Below, in pieces: positions 1-9,277 of a stretch of DNA of 64,000 bases. Source of the DNA: Altericroceibacterium spongiae (GTDB taxonomy: Bacteria > Pseudomonadota > Alphaproteobacteria > Sphingomonadales > Sphingomonadaceae). Location of the stretch: contig NZ_RAPF01000002.1 of the NCBI RefSeq assembly GCF_003610805.1, forward strand, positions 434,001-498,000. Direction: 5' to 3'. Positions within the stretch are counted from its first letter, which is position 1; each line of letters starts with the position of its first letter. The position numbers and the translations under genes are program-made. The notes beneath the pieces are model-generated. The model was not told the origin of the DNA, did no database searches, and saw only the letters and a list, made by a program, of their open reading frames with translations.

Positions 1-467
1 CCCGGCCGTTCAATGTCTTGGCCGAAGAGGCTACCATCACGGTGCTGGGCACCGGATTCGACGTTCGACTGGGCGAAAGTGGGACGGACATTGCCGTGAA
101 ACACGGGCGGGTACGGGTGGCCTCGGTCAAGCAGGGACGTCGTTTTGCTGTCCTGGAGGCGGGTCAGTGGGTGCATATGCCGGAAAATGGCGCCCTGCAT
201 AACGGATATGTGTCTCCCGATCTGGTCGGCGGATGGACCGGCCGGCGCATTGCAGCGGTCGACCGCCCGCTTGCCGAAGTGCTGGCCGATCTGAGACGGT
301 ATCATAGCGGTGCCATCCTGCTTACCAGTACGGAACTGGGACGTAAAAGCGTCACCGGCACGTTCAATGCCGATGACCCGGTTGAAGCAGCAAAGCTGAT
401 CGTGCAGCCGCATGGCGGTATCGTGCGCCGGATTACGCCATGGCTGATGGTAATATCAGCTTCCTGA
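1..467 (+). CDS. FecR-family anti-sigma factor, C-terminal part (5' end outside window)
   Basis: This is the C-terminal half of a FecR-type inner-membrane regulator, which passes a signal from an outer-membrane receptor to a FecI-type sigma factor. The reading frame is open from the first bases of the window, so the gene begins upstream. The fragment carries the FecR core motif VLGTGFDVR, then HGRVRVAS and LEAGQW, and ends ITPWLMVISAS. The complete FecR at 5635-6630 has the same landmarks (VLGTGFDVR, HGRVRVA, TAGQW, TPWLIIVSG), so the two are paralogues. A TonB receptor follows about 150 bp downstream, the usual FecR-receptor order. A FecI gene probably lies just outside the window. Family assignment is secure; ligand unknown. 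Confidence 0.85.
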   Translation, partial: RPFNVLAEEATITVLGTGFDVRLGESGTDIAVKHGRVRVASVKQGRRFAVLEAGQWVHMPENGALHNGYVSPDLVGGWTGRRIAAVDRPLAEVLADLRRYHSGAILLTSTELGRKSVTGTFNADDPVEAAKLIVQPHGGIVRRITPWLMVISAS

Positions 468-619
468 CCATCGCAAAATGAACCAAAATCCTGCGATCTG
501 ACCTGAAACGAAATTTTCTACCGAAAAATTCCCGCCTCATATCGTTGAGCCCGTAAGTCCGATGATATTGCGATGCAATCCTATCAGTTTGGGCGATTTT
601 GACGATTGGAGATTTTCAA

Positions 620-3088
620 GTGGTAGGAAAAATGGGGGCGGGGCGCGCTCGACAGACAATGAGCGCTATTCTGCTGGCCTCGGCTGCTATCGGGCCGATG
701 ATGATTGCTCCGGCGGTGCAGGCGCAGGATATGGCAGCCCGCAGATTCGACATTCCGGCGCAATCGCTCGCCGATGCGCTGGTTTCTTTCGGTATCCAGT
801 CAGGTCTCCAGGTTACAGCCAATGGAGCCCCCTTGCGCGGCATACAGAGCAAGGGGGTAAGGGGAACCATGGCACCGATGCGGGCGCTCAGCAGCCTGCT
901 GCAGGGCACGGGCTTTACCTTCCGGATCAACGGGGACGTCGTGACGCTCGAACCAGCGCCAAAGGCAGCGGGCGATGGCGCGATCCGGCTCGGCCCGGTG
1001 CGTGTCGCAGGGCAAAGTGCAGCTAGTGCAAACTATAGCCCCACCAGCGATCCGGCCGCAACTGAGGGATCGGGGTCATACACGGCCTCCGGTCCCAGCG
1101 TGACCGCGACCGGTCTTTCCATGTCACTGCGCGAAACGCCGCAGTCTGTGACGGTAGTGACGCGCCAGAAAATGGACGATTTCGGCCTCGAAACGTTGGC
1201 CGATGTGCTGGAACAGGCTCCCGGCGTTACGGTTTCGCGGCAAGCCAATGCGATCGATTTCGGCAGCCGTGGCAATGCTCTCAACTTGCGGATCGACGGC
1301 AACCGCCATTACACCTCGGCGCCTTGGTATTTCCTCACCAGCAGCATGTATTCGCTTGACGACATGGCCGATATCGATCGGGTCGAAATCGTGAAGGGCT
1401 CCACCGGCCTAACCGATGGGGACGGATATTATGGCGGCACGATCAATCTCATCCGCAAACGGCCGACGCCGGAATTTCAGGCCAGCCTGAGCGGCACGGC
1501 GGGAAGCTGGAACAGCTATCGCGCCGATGCCGATATCAGTGGCCCGGTCAATGCCAGCGGCACGATCCGGGCGCGAGGTGTGGCCGCATGGCGGGACGCC
1601 GACACGTTCCGCGACCACGAAAGCGAAAAGAACATCATGCTCTACGGGACGGTCGATGTCGACTTAACCCCGGATACGCTGCTCAATCTGGGGGTGAACT
1701 ACAAGCACCGGGTCCAGCGCGGATATGGCGCGACCCGCCCGATCATGGCCTATAACGGAGCCGGTGATTTCATCGGGCTCCAGCCTCGTTCCTTCAACCC
1801 CGGCGCACCCTGGGCAGGATACAAGCAGGATGCTCTCAACCTGTTCGGCTCGCTTGAGCACCAGTTTGCCAATGGCTGGACGGCAAAGCTGCAATTCGGC
1901 CGGGAGCGGATTGAGACGCCGGAGATGCGGATCGGCGTTCTGGGGAACGACCATGGCGCTACATTACGGCTCTATTTCGAGGACATATGGCAACGCAACG
2001 AATTCGTATCGGCCAAGTTTCGCGGTCCGTTCGATTTACTGGGCCAGACGCATGAACTGGTGATCGGCGCGGGCGCCTCAAGCTCGCGCACCCGCAACAG
2101 GCAAAGCATCGGACTCCACTTGTCCGGCGATCAGTTCACCTATGACTATGCCACTGGCGGCGCAGTCATTCCGCGCCCGACAGCAGACGAGCTGGCTGCC
2201 GCGGATTTTTCCTCGGACAGATGGTTCACCAAACGGCATCATGTCTATGCCGCAGGGCGGTTCACCATTGCGGACCCGCTCCATGTCATTGCCGGTATCC
2301 GCGTTTCCAGTTTCGACCAGCGCAATCACAGCGATGCGTACGACTTTTACAACTATAGCTTGCGCGAGCGTGGCGTTGTCACGCTTTATGGAGGCATCAC
2401 TCTCGATGTGCTGCGCAATGTCACGCTCTATGGCAGTTACGCCCGGATCTTCCAGGCGCAGAATTCGCTCGACGTCAATGGCAACACCCTCCCGCCTCTG
2501 CGCGGGATCACCTATGAAGCGGGTGCTAAGGGCGAGTTTTTCGACAAGCGGCTCAATGCCAGCCTGTCCTATTTCTGGATGAAGGCGGACAATGAAGCGG
2601 AAGCCACCGGCGAATACGTGCTGGACACGGACCAGGCCGCCTATCGTCCGGTCATGGGTGCTACCCGGCGCGGCTTCGAAGTGGAAATTTCCGGTGAGCT
2701 TCTGCCGGGCTGGCAGGCGCAGGGTGGCTTTACGCTCAATGACAGCAGCCTTGGCAATGCCTCGCGAAATCCAAAGCATCAGTTCAAGCTGACCAGCAGT
2801 TATCATGTCAGCGAAGGAAGGTTCGCAGGCCTGTCATTGGGAGGCGGTGTGCGCTGGCAAAGCGCTATATCGGTATCCAACACGGCGGTAAGGCTGCGGC
2901 AGGATGCCTATTGGCTTGTCGACATGATGGCGGGCTATCAGGTGAGTGAAGGTGTGACTGTCGGGCTTAATATCGATAACCTTTTGGATAAACGATATTT
3001 TTCTGGCGTGACCAACTTCACCGACCTGTTTTACACCTGGGGACAACCGCGAAGTTTCAAAGCCAGTATCCGGTATCGTTTCCGGTAG
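620..3088 (+). CDS. TonB-dependent siderophore receptor with N-terminal signalling (STN) domain
   Basis: Outer-membrane receptor for a ferric siderophore or similar chelate, powered by TonB. The frame stays open to a TTG at 599 and has an ATG at 632. I prefer GTG 620 because GGAG at 608-611 sits 8 nt upstream. A signal peptide ends near APAVQAQ. An STN (secretin/TonB N-terminal) domain follows at about residues 45-105, then the plug (RETPQSVTVVTRQ, IDRVEIVKG) and a beta-barrel ending in aromatic residues (SIRYRFR), typical of FpvA/FecA-like transducers. At about 822 residues it has normal length. The STN domain and the FecR gene just upstream suggest it signals its own expression through FecR/FecI. 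The substrate cannot be read from sequence. Confidence 0.92.
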   Translation: MVGKMGAGRARQTMSAILLASAAIGPMMIAPAVQAQDMAARRFDIPAQSLADALVSFGIQSGLQVTANGAPLRGIQSKGVRGTMAPMRALSSLLQGTGFTFRINGDVVTLEPAPKAAGDGAIRLGPVRVAGQSAASANYSPTSDPAATEGSGSYTASGPSVTATGLSMSLRETPQSVTVVTRQKMDDFGLETLADVLEQAPGVTVSRQANAIDFGSRGNALNLRIDGNRHYTSAPWYFLTSSMYSLDDMADIDRVEIVKGSTGLTDGDGYYGGTINLIRKRPTPEFQASLSGTAGSWNSYRADADISGPVNASGTIRARGVAAWRDADTFRDHESEKNIMLYGTVDVDLTPDTLLNLGVNYKHRVQRGYGATRPIMAYNGAGDFIGLQPRSFNPGAPWAGYKQDALNLFGSLEHQFANGWTAKLQFGRERIETPEMRIGVLGNDHGATLRLYFEDIWQRNEFVSAKFRGPFDLLGQTHELVIGAGASSSRTRNRQSIGLHLSGDQFTYDYATGGAVIPRPTADELAAADFSSDRWFTKRHHVYAAGRFTIADPLHVIAGIRVSSFDQRNHSDAYDFYNYSLRERGVVTLYGGITLDVLRNVTLYGSYARIFQAQNSLDVNGNTLPPLRGITYEAGAKGEFFDKRLNASLSYFWMKADNEAEATGEYVLDTDQAAYRPVMGATRRGFEVEISGELLPGWQAQGGFTLNDSSLGNASRNPKHQFKLTSSYHVSEGRFAGLSLGGGVRWQSAISVSNTAVRLRQDAYWLVDMMAGYQVSEGVTVGLNIDNLLDKRYFSGVTNFTDLFYTWGQPRSFKASIRYRFR

Positions 3089-3118
3089 CGATGGCTCTGT
3101 GGGCACGACCCGGCACGC

Positions 3119-3149
3119 AAGCAAGCCGTCTTGACAGGGCGGCTTGCTT
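3119..3149 (+). terminator. Hairpin downstream of the first TonB receptor
   Basis: A perfect 10-bp stem (AAGCAAGCCG / CGGCTTGCTT) with an 11-nt loop lies 30 bp after the receptor stop codon. No clear T-run follows, so it may be a weak or Rho-assisted terminator, or an mRNA-stabilising hairpin. Confidence 0.5.
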
Positions 3150-3238
3150 CCAAATCGTTTCCTTTCTGTCTTATTCATATGAAACTTTTGCAAAGCAGGG
3201 ATAGCATTCGCCTGCTTTTCCAAAAATTTTTGCCCAGT

Positions 3239-3300
3239 CAGTGAAAAACTTGCCGCGAGATTCGTCATAGAAGTGTAGCAATTGAGAATGATTAGCATGA
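3239..3300 (+). repeat. Direct repeat copy A, with Fur-box-like core, upstream of tonB
   Basis: This segment aligns with 9394-9454 with one gap. Over the last 31 bases (3270-3300 against 9424-9454) only three positions differ. Each copy lies downstream of a TonB receptor and contains a Fur-box-like core. The rest of 3089-3450 shows only the hairpin at 3119-3149 and no convincing gene. Confidence 0.75.
3283..3297 (+). promoter_or_regulatory. Fur-box-like site upstream of tonB
   Basis: TGAGAATGATTAGCA matches the 7-1-7 Fur consensus TGATAATNATTATCA at all but two defined positions. It lies about 150 bp before the chosen tonB start, which fits iron-responsive repression of the tonB-fecI-fecR-receptor block. 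Binding is inferred from sequence only. Confidence 0.55.
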
Positions 3301-3450
3301 TTTGTGCGATACAAGACCGGCCGCAAAGCGAGAGGCACCGCGGTTTGTTGGTTGCGGGCTTGTTCTTGCATGGCGTGGCAGAACGGGCTGGGTGCGGAAA
3401 TAGAAGATGGTGACGATATTTGCGACGGGTGTCGGGACAAGGGAAGCCGC

Positions 3451-4254
3451 ATGACCTATCAGCAACAAGCCGAATGGCATGATATGTCGGCGGAAGAGGC
3501 GAACGAGACGGCCTGGTCCGCTCGGCCTGTGCCAGCCTGTGGCGGCGATACGATCTACCGGAGGGAAGGTTGCTATACTGGCCGAAGTAAAGGGCAGCGT
3601 TCGCTTGGTCTGTTGCTGACAGTGGCGCTTCATGTCCTTGTTATCGGCGCATTTCTGATCCATTGGGGTGTCAGTTATGTGCAGCAGGAGCCGCAGACGC
3701 TGAGTGTTTTCGATGTCGCGCCGCCTGCCGCTCCGCCCGAGCCCGAGAGCGATATCCCGCCAGGACCCGAGCAAGTCGCAAAAGAAAAAGCGCTGCCGGA
3801 GCCCGAACGGACGAAAATAGATCCGCCGAAAATACAAATTCAACGTGAAACGCCGGTCACTCTGCCCGATATAAAGCCGGTTCCCGATCCGGGGCCGCCG
3901 GTTGAACTGACCAGCGTGCCCGAGAGCAAACCGGCCCCGCCTGCGCCGCAGGTCAGCGATGCCAAGCCGACATGGGAAGGCAGGGTGCTGGGCGCGCTGA
4001 ATAAGAAGAAACGGTACCCCCGCTCCGCGCAGCTCCGCCGACAACAGGGTATTCCATGGATCCGCTTCGTGATGAACCGGGCAGGTGAGGTGTTGTCGGT
4101 CAAACTTGAACGCTCCTCGGGTTTTCGCTCGCTCGATGCAGAAGCAGTGAAGCTGCCGAAACGGGCTGCGCCACTCCCCAAACCACCAGAAGAGGTCAAG
4201 GGCGAAACCATCGAACTGGTGGTTCCGATCGAGTTTTTTATCGGCGCTCGATAA
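3451..4254 (+). CDS. tonB: TonB energy-transducer protein
   Basis: Couples the proton-motive force at the inner membrane (with ExbB/ExbD, not in this window) to outer-membrane receptors. The chosen start ATG 3451 has GGGA a few bases upstream; the frame is open further 5' to 3304. The 267-residue product has a cytoplasmic segment of about 50 residues, one membrane anchor (LLLTVALHVLVIGAFLI), a proline/glutamate-rich periplasmic spacer (APPEPES, PPGPEQ), and a TonB_C domain (RYPRSAQLRRQQG, SGFRSLDAEAV, VPIEFFIG). The N-terminal extension before the anchor is longer than usual, so an internal start is possible. Its position between two FecR/receptor cassettes suggests a dedicated TonB for this system. 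Confidence 0.88.
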   Translation: MTYQQQAEWHDMSAEEANETAWSARPVPACGGDTIYRREGCYTGRSKGQRSLGLLLTVALHVLVIGAFLIHWGVSYVQQEPQTLSVFDVAPPAAPPEPESDIPPGPEQVAKEKALPEPERTKIDPPKIQIQRETPVTLPDIKPVPDPGPPVELTSVPESKPAPPAPQVSDAKPTWEGRVLGALNKKKRYPRSAQLRRQQGIPWIRFVMNRAGEVLSVKLERSSGFRSLDAEAVKLPKRAAPLPKPPEEVKGETIELVVPIEFFIGAR

Positions 4255-4258
4255 TGAG

Positions 4259-4666
4259 ATGACATGGGAAGAGGATATGTCCGGCGAAACGCGCAGAGCG
4301 CCCATTGCCCTGTATCGTCGCTCGACGACCGAACAGCGGGTTATCCGCATGATACGGGGTGAGGAGATGGCCCGCCATGATTATGCTGCGGTCTGCAATG
4401 CTCAGTTCGAGAAGTTGCGCTTTTATGCTGCACGCAACGATTTGAGTATTCAGGAACCGGGAACGCGCTTTTTGTCGATTACCGAGCTGAATTTGCTGGC
4501 CTGGCTGGCGCAGGCGCAGCGCGTTGCCAGCTATACCCGTTCGTTCCATGCCGATCCCATGCTCACCATGACCATCGTCCATTGCGCCGGTACACTGGAT
4601 GCTCTGGGCATCCGTCTCCCGGCGCTGGCCATGCACAATCCCAATGTACAGCCGGATATCGAATGA
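4259..4666 (+). CDS. Small protein of unknown function in the TonB/Fec cassette
   Basis: A 135-residue product that I do not recognise. It starts 4 bp after the tonB stop, so it is probably co-transcribed and translationally coupled. An alternative ATG at 4277 has GGAAGAGG just before it. There is no signal peptide or membrane segment. The N-terminal third is arginine-rich and the middle is helical (LNLLAWLAQAQRVA), with scattered cysteines and histidines (VCNAQ, TIVHCAGTLDALG). Its tight linkage to tonB on one side and fecI on the other suggests a role in, or co-regulation with, iron uptake. No reaction can be proposed. Confidence 0.65.
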   Translation: MTWEEDMSGETRRAPIALYRRSTTEQRVIRMIRGEEMARHDYAAVCNAQFEKLRFYAARNDLSIQEPGTRFLSITELNLLAWLAQAQRVASYTRSFHADPMLTMTIVHCAGTLDALGIRLPALAMHNPNVQPDIE

Positions 4667-4915
4667 CAGCGGGATAAAGTCGGGAGCAGCGGTGCCTTTA
4701 CGCTTGGCACATGACGATGACTATGGTGTCCACGAGTCTGCATCTCGCGGTGGTGGCTTAGCCACATATCAGGAGCTGTGTAAGCGGGACGGAGGTGCAT
4801 ATCAGAGGCACGGCTTATAGAATCTCGGTTCTTCCATTCCATATGATTACCGGACTGGTGCGTGTGCATTCTGTCGATACAGTTGCAGCCCGGTCGCAAT
4901 ATCGCTATCCGCCTG

Positions 4916-4932
4916 TTGCGAATGTATTGCAA
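4916..4932 (+). promoter_or_regulatory. Imperfect palindrome overlapping the annotated fecI start
   Basis: TTGCGAATGTATTGCAA has matching outer arms (TTGC...GCAA) and resembles alphaproteobacterial Fur/Mur-type sites. It covers the ATG at 4922. If it is a real operator, fecI is probably translated from a start further downstream. The gene-free stretch around it (4667-4921) shows nothing else. Confidence 0.3.
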
Positions 4933-5500
4933 TAACTCTCTGTCTGCCGGTTCGTCCGGCGCTTTTGGCGGGCAAACCACTGTGCGGGTGCAGGAAGAGG
5001 ATGTCGCGCTTGCTGTTTATCGTGCGCAATATGCGCCGCTGATTGCCTATGCCGCGCGTATTTTGGGCGATGCGGCGCAGGCGGAGGATGTGGTGCAGGA
5101 TGCCTGGATCGCGGCTTCGCGGCGAGCGCGACTGGTGGAAGTTCGCGAGTTCGGTGCCTATTTACGACTAACCGTGCGCAATCTGGCCATCGATGCACTT
5201 CGGCGCCGCGACCGCTATGGCGAGATTGCGCACGGCGGCTATGACACCGCGATGGACCACGTCGCCGATATCGCGCCGGGGGCCGATGACAGGCTTGCTG
5301 CGCAGCAGGAACTGGAGCGCTTCCAGCAGGCGCTGGCGCATCTGCCCGAACGGCAACGCATCGCGGTGGAAATGCACCGGATCGGCAATTATAAGCTGCG
5401 CGAAATTGCCGAGCGGTTGAACATCTCGGTTGCCTATGCGCAAGATCTGGTCGCCAAGGGCCTGGCTAGCTGCGCGCGATTTCTGGCGGAGGGGCATTGA
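4922..5500 (+). CDS. FecI-type ECF RNA polymerase sigma factor
   Basis: Extracytoplasmic-function sigma-70 factor that would direct transcription of the downstream receptor when released or activated by FecR. Sigma region 2 is seen as ARILGDAAQAEDVVQDAW followed by LRLTVRNLAIDALRRRDR. Region 4 appears as LAHLPERQRIAVEMHRIG and LREIAERLNISVAYAQDLV. The start is uncertain: ATG 4922 lacks a Shine-Dalgarno sequence and overlaps a palindrome, whereas GTG codons near 4983-4990 would give a length (about 170 residues) closer to the family norm. A FecR gene follows 134 bp after the stop, then a receptor, which is the canonical order. Confidence 0.88.
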   Translation: MYCNNSLSAGSSGAFGGQTTVRVQEEDVALAVYRAQYAPLIAYAARILGDAAQAEDVVQDAWIAASRRARLVEVREFGAYLRLTVRNLAIDALRRRDRYGEIAHGGYDTAMDHVADIAPGADDRLAAQQELERFQQALAHLPERQRIAVEMHRIGNYKLREIAERLNISVAYAQDLVAKGLASCARFLAEGH

Positions 5501-5634
5501 TCCGATGGCAATATGTTTACACCGTTCAAAAATTGAAAACAGATCGGCCCCTTCGCCTGTCCCATATACGGCATTTTCTTATCCCATGGGCGCGCGGACA
5601 TTCTTGTCCCTCTTAAGTGGCGGGAGTTTCGGTC

Positions 5635-6630
5635 GTGACTTCTGACCGAGACCGCGCTCTCGACGAAGCGGCCCGATGGTATACCCGCATTCTCGAAGCG
5701 GACGAACCGGATGTCGAAGCCCGGTTCGATGCCTGGCTTGAGGCGGATCCATTGCATGTTGAATGCTGGGCGCAGATCACTGGAACGGCCACCGTCATCG
5801 CGCGGACCGAGCCGATCCGTCGGAGCCACTGGACCGAGCCGTTTGTCGCAAGGGAGGCGCCGCCGCGCGCCCGTACGGGCAAGACTGCGCATCGCGCCGC
5901 TCGCCGAGGTTGGCGGCGGCATGTCAGACTGAAAGGTTTCGCGGCAGCGGCCGTCGCCGCCTGTGCGCTGGCAGTGATCGCGCCCGGTGCGATGATACGC
6001 CTGAACGCCGATATGCTGACCGCGACCGGCGAGGTGCGCCATGTGACGCTGGCGGATGCCAGCCGCGTCGCCCTTGGCCCCGACAGCGCAATCGATGTGG
6101 ATTACACAGCCGATGCGCGCACCGTGCACCTGCTCAAGGGACAGGCCTGGTTCGAGGTCGAGCGCGATCCGGGGCGCCCTTTCCGTGTCCAGGCCGAAGG
6201 GCTGACCGCCACCGTGCTCGGCACTGGCTTCGATGTGCGCATGATCGGTGACACCACACGCGTCAGCGTGGCGCATGGGCGCGTGCGCGTTGCGAATAAT
6301 TCCGCGTCCCGCCTGCTGACCGCAGGACAATGGGTGAAGGCTGCGGCAGGTCGCCTGACCGGGGGGAACAGCAGACCTGCGTCGCTCGGCCTGTGGCGCG
6401 ATGGTGAAATCGTGGCCCGTAACGGCAGCACCATAGCCAGCGTGATCGACGAACTGCGCCCCTGGTATAGCGGCCATATCGTCCTTGCGAGCGACGGGCT
6501 GGGTGCACAGCCCGTTGCCGGCTTCTACCGGACCGATGAGGCAGTGCGCACCATCCGCAATCTCGTCGGTCCTTATGGCGGCAAGGTGACCACGGTCACA
6601 CCCTGGCTGATTATCGTTTCGGGCGGTTGA
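5635..6630 (+). CDS. FecR-family anti-sigma factor / sigma regulator
   Basis: Inner-membrane regulator of the neighbouring FecI. GTG 5635 is preferred over the upstream GTG 5617 because CGGGAG (5621-5626) lies 8 nt before it. The N-terminal cytoplasmic domain has the DUF4880-type pattern (ALDEAARWYTRILEAD, FDAWLEADPLHVECWAQ). A single membrane segment follows (FAAAAVAACALAVIAP), then the periplasmic FecR domain (VTLADASRVALGPDSAID, LLKGQAWFEVERD, VLGTGFDVRM, HGRVRVA) and a C-terminal domain ending TPWLIIVSGG. Length (331 residues) is normal. It sits between the ECF sigma factor and the second receptor and is a paralogue of the FecR fragment at the window start. Confidence 0.92.
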   Translation: MTSDRDRALDEAARWYTRILEADEPDVEARFDAWLEADPLHVECWAQITGTATVIARTEPIRRSHWTEPFVAREAPPRARTGKTAHRAARRGWRRHVRLKGFAAAAVAACALAVIAPGAMIRLNADMLTATGEVRHVTLADASRVALGPDSAIDVDYTADARTVHLLKGQAWFEVERDPGRPFRVQAEGLTATVLGTGFDVRMIGDTTRVSVAHGRVRVANNSASRLLTAGQWVKAAAGRLTGGNSRPASLGLWRDGEIVARNGSTIASVIDELRPWYSGHIVLASDGLGAQPVAGFYRTDEAVRTIRNLVGPYGGKVTTVTPWLIIVSGG

Positions 6631-6763
6631 CGCCCCCAAGCGGATAAAAATTTCCGGCAATTGCTGAATTGGGCACCCCTCATCCGTCAACTCTGATGAA
6701 TGGCCTTTTCTGCGACGCATTAGCAGAAATGGCGCACTATTGCAGATAAGGAGTTGTGCATCG

Positions 6764-9277
6764 ATGTTGAGGGGGAACAGGGGAACGGGCAGCAAGCGTG
6801 TCAGCATGGCGCTGGCCGTTGCATTACTGGCGAGCAGCGCGTTGGCCGGGCCGTTTGCGCCTGCCGCGATGGCGCAGGACACGCCCGCCACGCAGAACGA
6901 ATTCCAGATCGCCGCGCAGCCACTGGGCGATGCGCTGGTCGAATTCGGCCGTCAGTCGGGGCTGGAAGTCACGGCCGATCCGGCGCTGATTGCGGGCAAG
7001 CGCTCGGCGGCGGTTTCGGGCAGGCTCGCGCCCGGTGCGGCGCTCAGCCGCCTGCTTGCAGGTACGGGGCTTACTTTTCGCTTCATCAGCGCGACAGGCG
7101 TGACGCTGGAACGCGCGCCACAGGCATCGGGTGACGGCGCGATCCGGCTCGGGCCGGTGCGGGTCGAGGGGGCGGATGGGTCAGGCAATGCAGTCTATGC
7201 TGCCGACCTCATCACGGAAAACAGCCCATCCTATACCAGCAAGGCGATCACCATCGGCTCGAAGGTCCCGCGCTCCCTGCGTGAAACGCCGGCGACCGTC
7301 ACCGTGTTAACGCGTGAGCGGATCGAGGATGCCGGCCTGTTCGAGCTGAAAGACATTCTGGCGGAAACGCCCGGCATAACCGTGACCTCCTATAATTCAC
7401 AGCAGTCGCAGATCCAGTCGCGCGGTTTCTCGCTGCAGGACATCCGGATCGATGGGCTGCCGATCTCGAATGACGCGTTCACCTTTTTCGATCTCGCCCA
7501 ATATGATCATATTGAGGTCTTGCGCGGTGTGGACGGGCTTTACGGCAGCAACGGTCAGCCGAGCGGCGCGGTCAATCTTTCGCGAAAGCGCGCGCTTTCG
7601 ACGCCGAAATATGCGCTGGCCCTGTCGGCAGGTAGCTGGAACAATTACCGTGCCGAAGCTGACATAACGGGGCCGCTGAACGAAAGCGGGACGCTGCGCG
7701 CCCGGGCCGTCGCCGTATATCACAACCGGGACTTCTTCTATGACACTGCCAATCGTGAGATCGTATCGCTCTATGGTCGCCTTGAATGGGACGCGACTCC
7801 CGACACGGTGATCGCGCTGGGCGGCGCCTATGAGACGCACCGGGAGGATGGGTATGGCCAGTCCGGCCTTATGCGGTATCAGACCGGCGAGGACCTGAAC
7901 CTGCCCAGAAGCACCAGTTTCGCCGCCGATTTTTCCCATTGGGACCACGATACAGCCGAAATATTCGCAAGCATCGAACATGTGCTGGGTGATGACTGGA
8001 AGATCAGTGCAAATGGCGCCTATCGGACCTATGAACGCGATATTTCAGCCGCTTATGTTTTCGGAGGACTGATACCCGACACGAATGAAGGCGCTCTTCT
8101 GGCCAGCATGTCGTCCGACCTGGGCAAGGATGATACTTATTCCTTCGCGGCGAATATCAGCGGCGGTTTCGAACTGTTCGGCCAGTCGCATGATATGGTC
8201 TTCGGTGGCGAATACAGACATAGAAAAACGAGCAGCAATAGCTTTCTCATGCCCGGCTCGCCGCCTCCGGTGGACATTTTCGATTTTGATCCCGGAGCAT
8301 GGGACGCATTCGAAATTCAGCGCGACGAAGTAGACGGGCTTCGCAAAGGCAGGCGCGAAGATGTGGCGCTATATGGCAGCGTTCGGCTGAATCCGACCGA
8401 TCAGCTTCATCTGGTCGTCGGCGGACGATATACGGATGTCGAAGACGGCACTTTCGATTATGATCCGACAGGAACGGACAATAGCTTCGTCCTCACACGC
8501 CTTTTTACGTCCAAGGGCGATGCCTTTACCCCCAATGCTGCGCTGATCTGGGACTTTACCGACCAGCTTTCGCTGTACGGCACCTATGCGAAACTTCGCC
8601 AGTTCCCCAACGGCGTCACGGTGCAGGGCAATCCGCTGTCGCCTACCAATGGCCGCAACCTCGAAATCGGTGTTAAAGGTGCATTTCGGGACGGGCGCCT
8701 GAATGCGAGCATTGCCGCCTATCAGATCGACCGGACCGATGTTCCCGTTTATGCCGGTTTCACGGTTGGTTCTCAGTCCGCATATAATGTGGTCGGCAAG
8801 CAGCGCAGCCGCGGTGTCGAAATGGACGTAAGCGGCGAACTGGTTCCCAATGTGCAAATTTCGGCGGGCTATACCTATAACAAGAATGACGATCTCGACG
8901 CGGATCAGCAATATAGCACTGCCACACCCAAACATATGCTGCGGCTTTGGGCATCCTATACGCCAATTGAAAAATGGCAGCTTGCCGGCGGCATAAACTG
9001 GCAAAGCAGCCATTTCGTGCGCGGAACCGTCTCGGTATATAATCGGAACACCACGCCCCCGGAGGTCATCAGAACCGAAAGCTTCGACTATACGCAGCCT
9101 GCCTATGCCGTAGTGAACGCAAGGGTGGCTTATGCGTTCACCCCGAATATTTCGCTGTCGGCCAATCTGAACAATCTTTTCGACAAGACCTATTACGCCA
9201 CCGTCGGATCCAGTTCCGGCTCCAACTGGTATGGCGAGCCGCGCAATGTGCTGGTGAAATTGCGGGTGGGATTCTGA
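6764..9277 (+). CDS. TonB-dependent siderophore receptor with STN domain (second copy)
   Basis: Outer-membrane ferric-chelate receptor of the FecA/FpvA transducer type. ATG 6764 is preached by AAGGAG at 6748-6753; the signal peptide (MALAVALLASSALA ... AMAQ) starts well from it. STN domain at about residues 45-105 (IAAQPLGDALVEFGRQSGL), plug domain (RETPATVTVLTRERIEDAG, FDLAQYDHIEVLRG), then a 22-strand-type barrel ending in a terminal aromatic residue (LVKLRVGF). It shares landmarks with the first receptor (GDGAIRLGPVRV, SAGSWNNYRAEADI), so the two receptors are diverged paralogues. The barrel sequences differ enough that the ligands may differ. Confidence 0.92.
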   Translation: MLRGNRGTGSKRVSMALAVALLASSALAGPFAPAAMAQDTPATQNEFQIAAQPLGDALVEFGRQSGLEVTADPALIAGKRSAAVSGRLAPGAALSRLLAGTGLTFRFISATGVTLERAPQASGDGAIRLGPVRVEGADGSGNAVYAADLITENSPSYTSKAITIGSKVPRSLRETPATVTVLTRERIEDAGLFELKDILAETPGITVTSYNSQQSQIQSRGFSLQDIRIDGLPISNDAFTFFDLAQYDHIEVLRGVDGLYGSNGQPSGAVNLSRKRALSTPKYALALSAGSWNNYRAEADITGPLNESGTLRARAVAVYHNRDFFYDTANREIVSLYGRLEWDATPDTVIALGGAYETHREDGYGQSGLMRYQTGEDLNLPRSTSFAADFSHWDHDTAEIFASIEHVLGDDWKISANGAYRTYERDISAAYVFGGLIPDTNEGALLASMSSDLGKDDTYSFAANISGGFELFGQSHDMVFGGEYRHRKTSSNSFLMPGSPPPVDIFDFDPGAWDAFEIQRDEVDGLRKGRREDVALYGSVRLNPTDQLHLVVGGRYTDVEDGTFDYDPTGTDNSFVLTRLFTSKGDAFTPNAALIWDFTDQLSLYGTYAKLRQFPNGVTVQGNPLSPTNGRNLEIGVKGAFRDGRLNASIAAYQIDRTDVPVYAGFTVGSQSAYNVVGKQRSRGVEMDVSGELVPNVQISAGYTYNKNDDLDADQQYSTATPKHMLRLWASYTPIEKWQLAGGINWQSSHFVRGTVSVYNRNTTPPEVIRTESFDYTQPAYAVVNARVAYAFTPNISLSANLNNLFDKTYYATVGSSSGSNWYGEPRNVLVKLRVGF

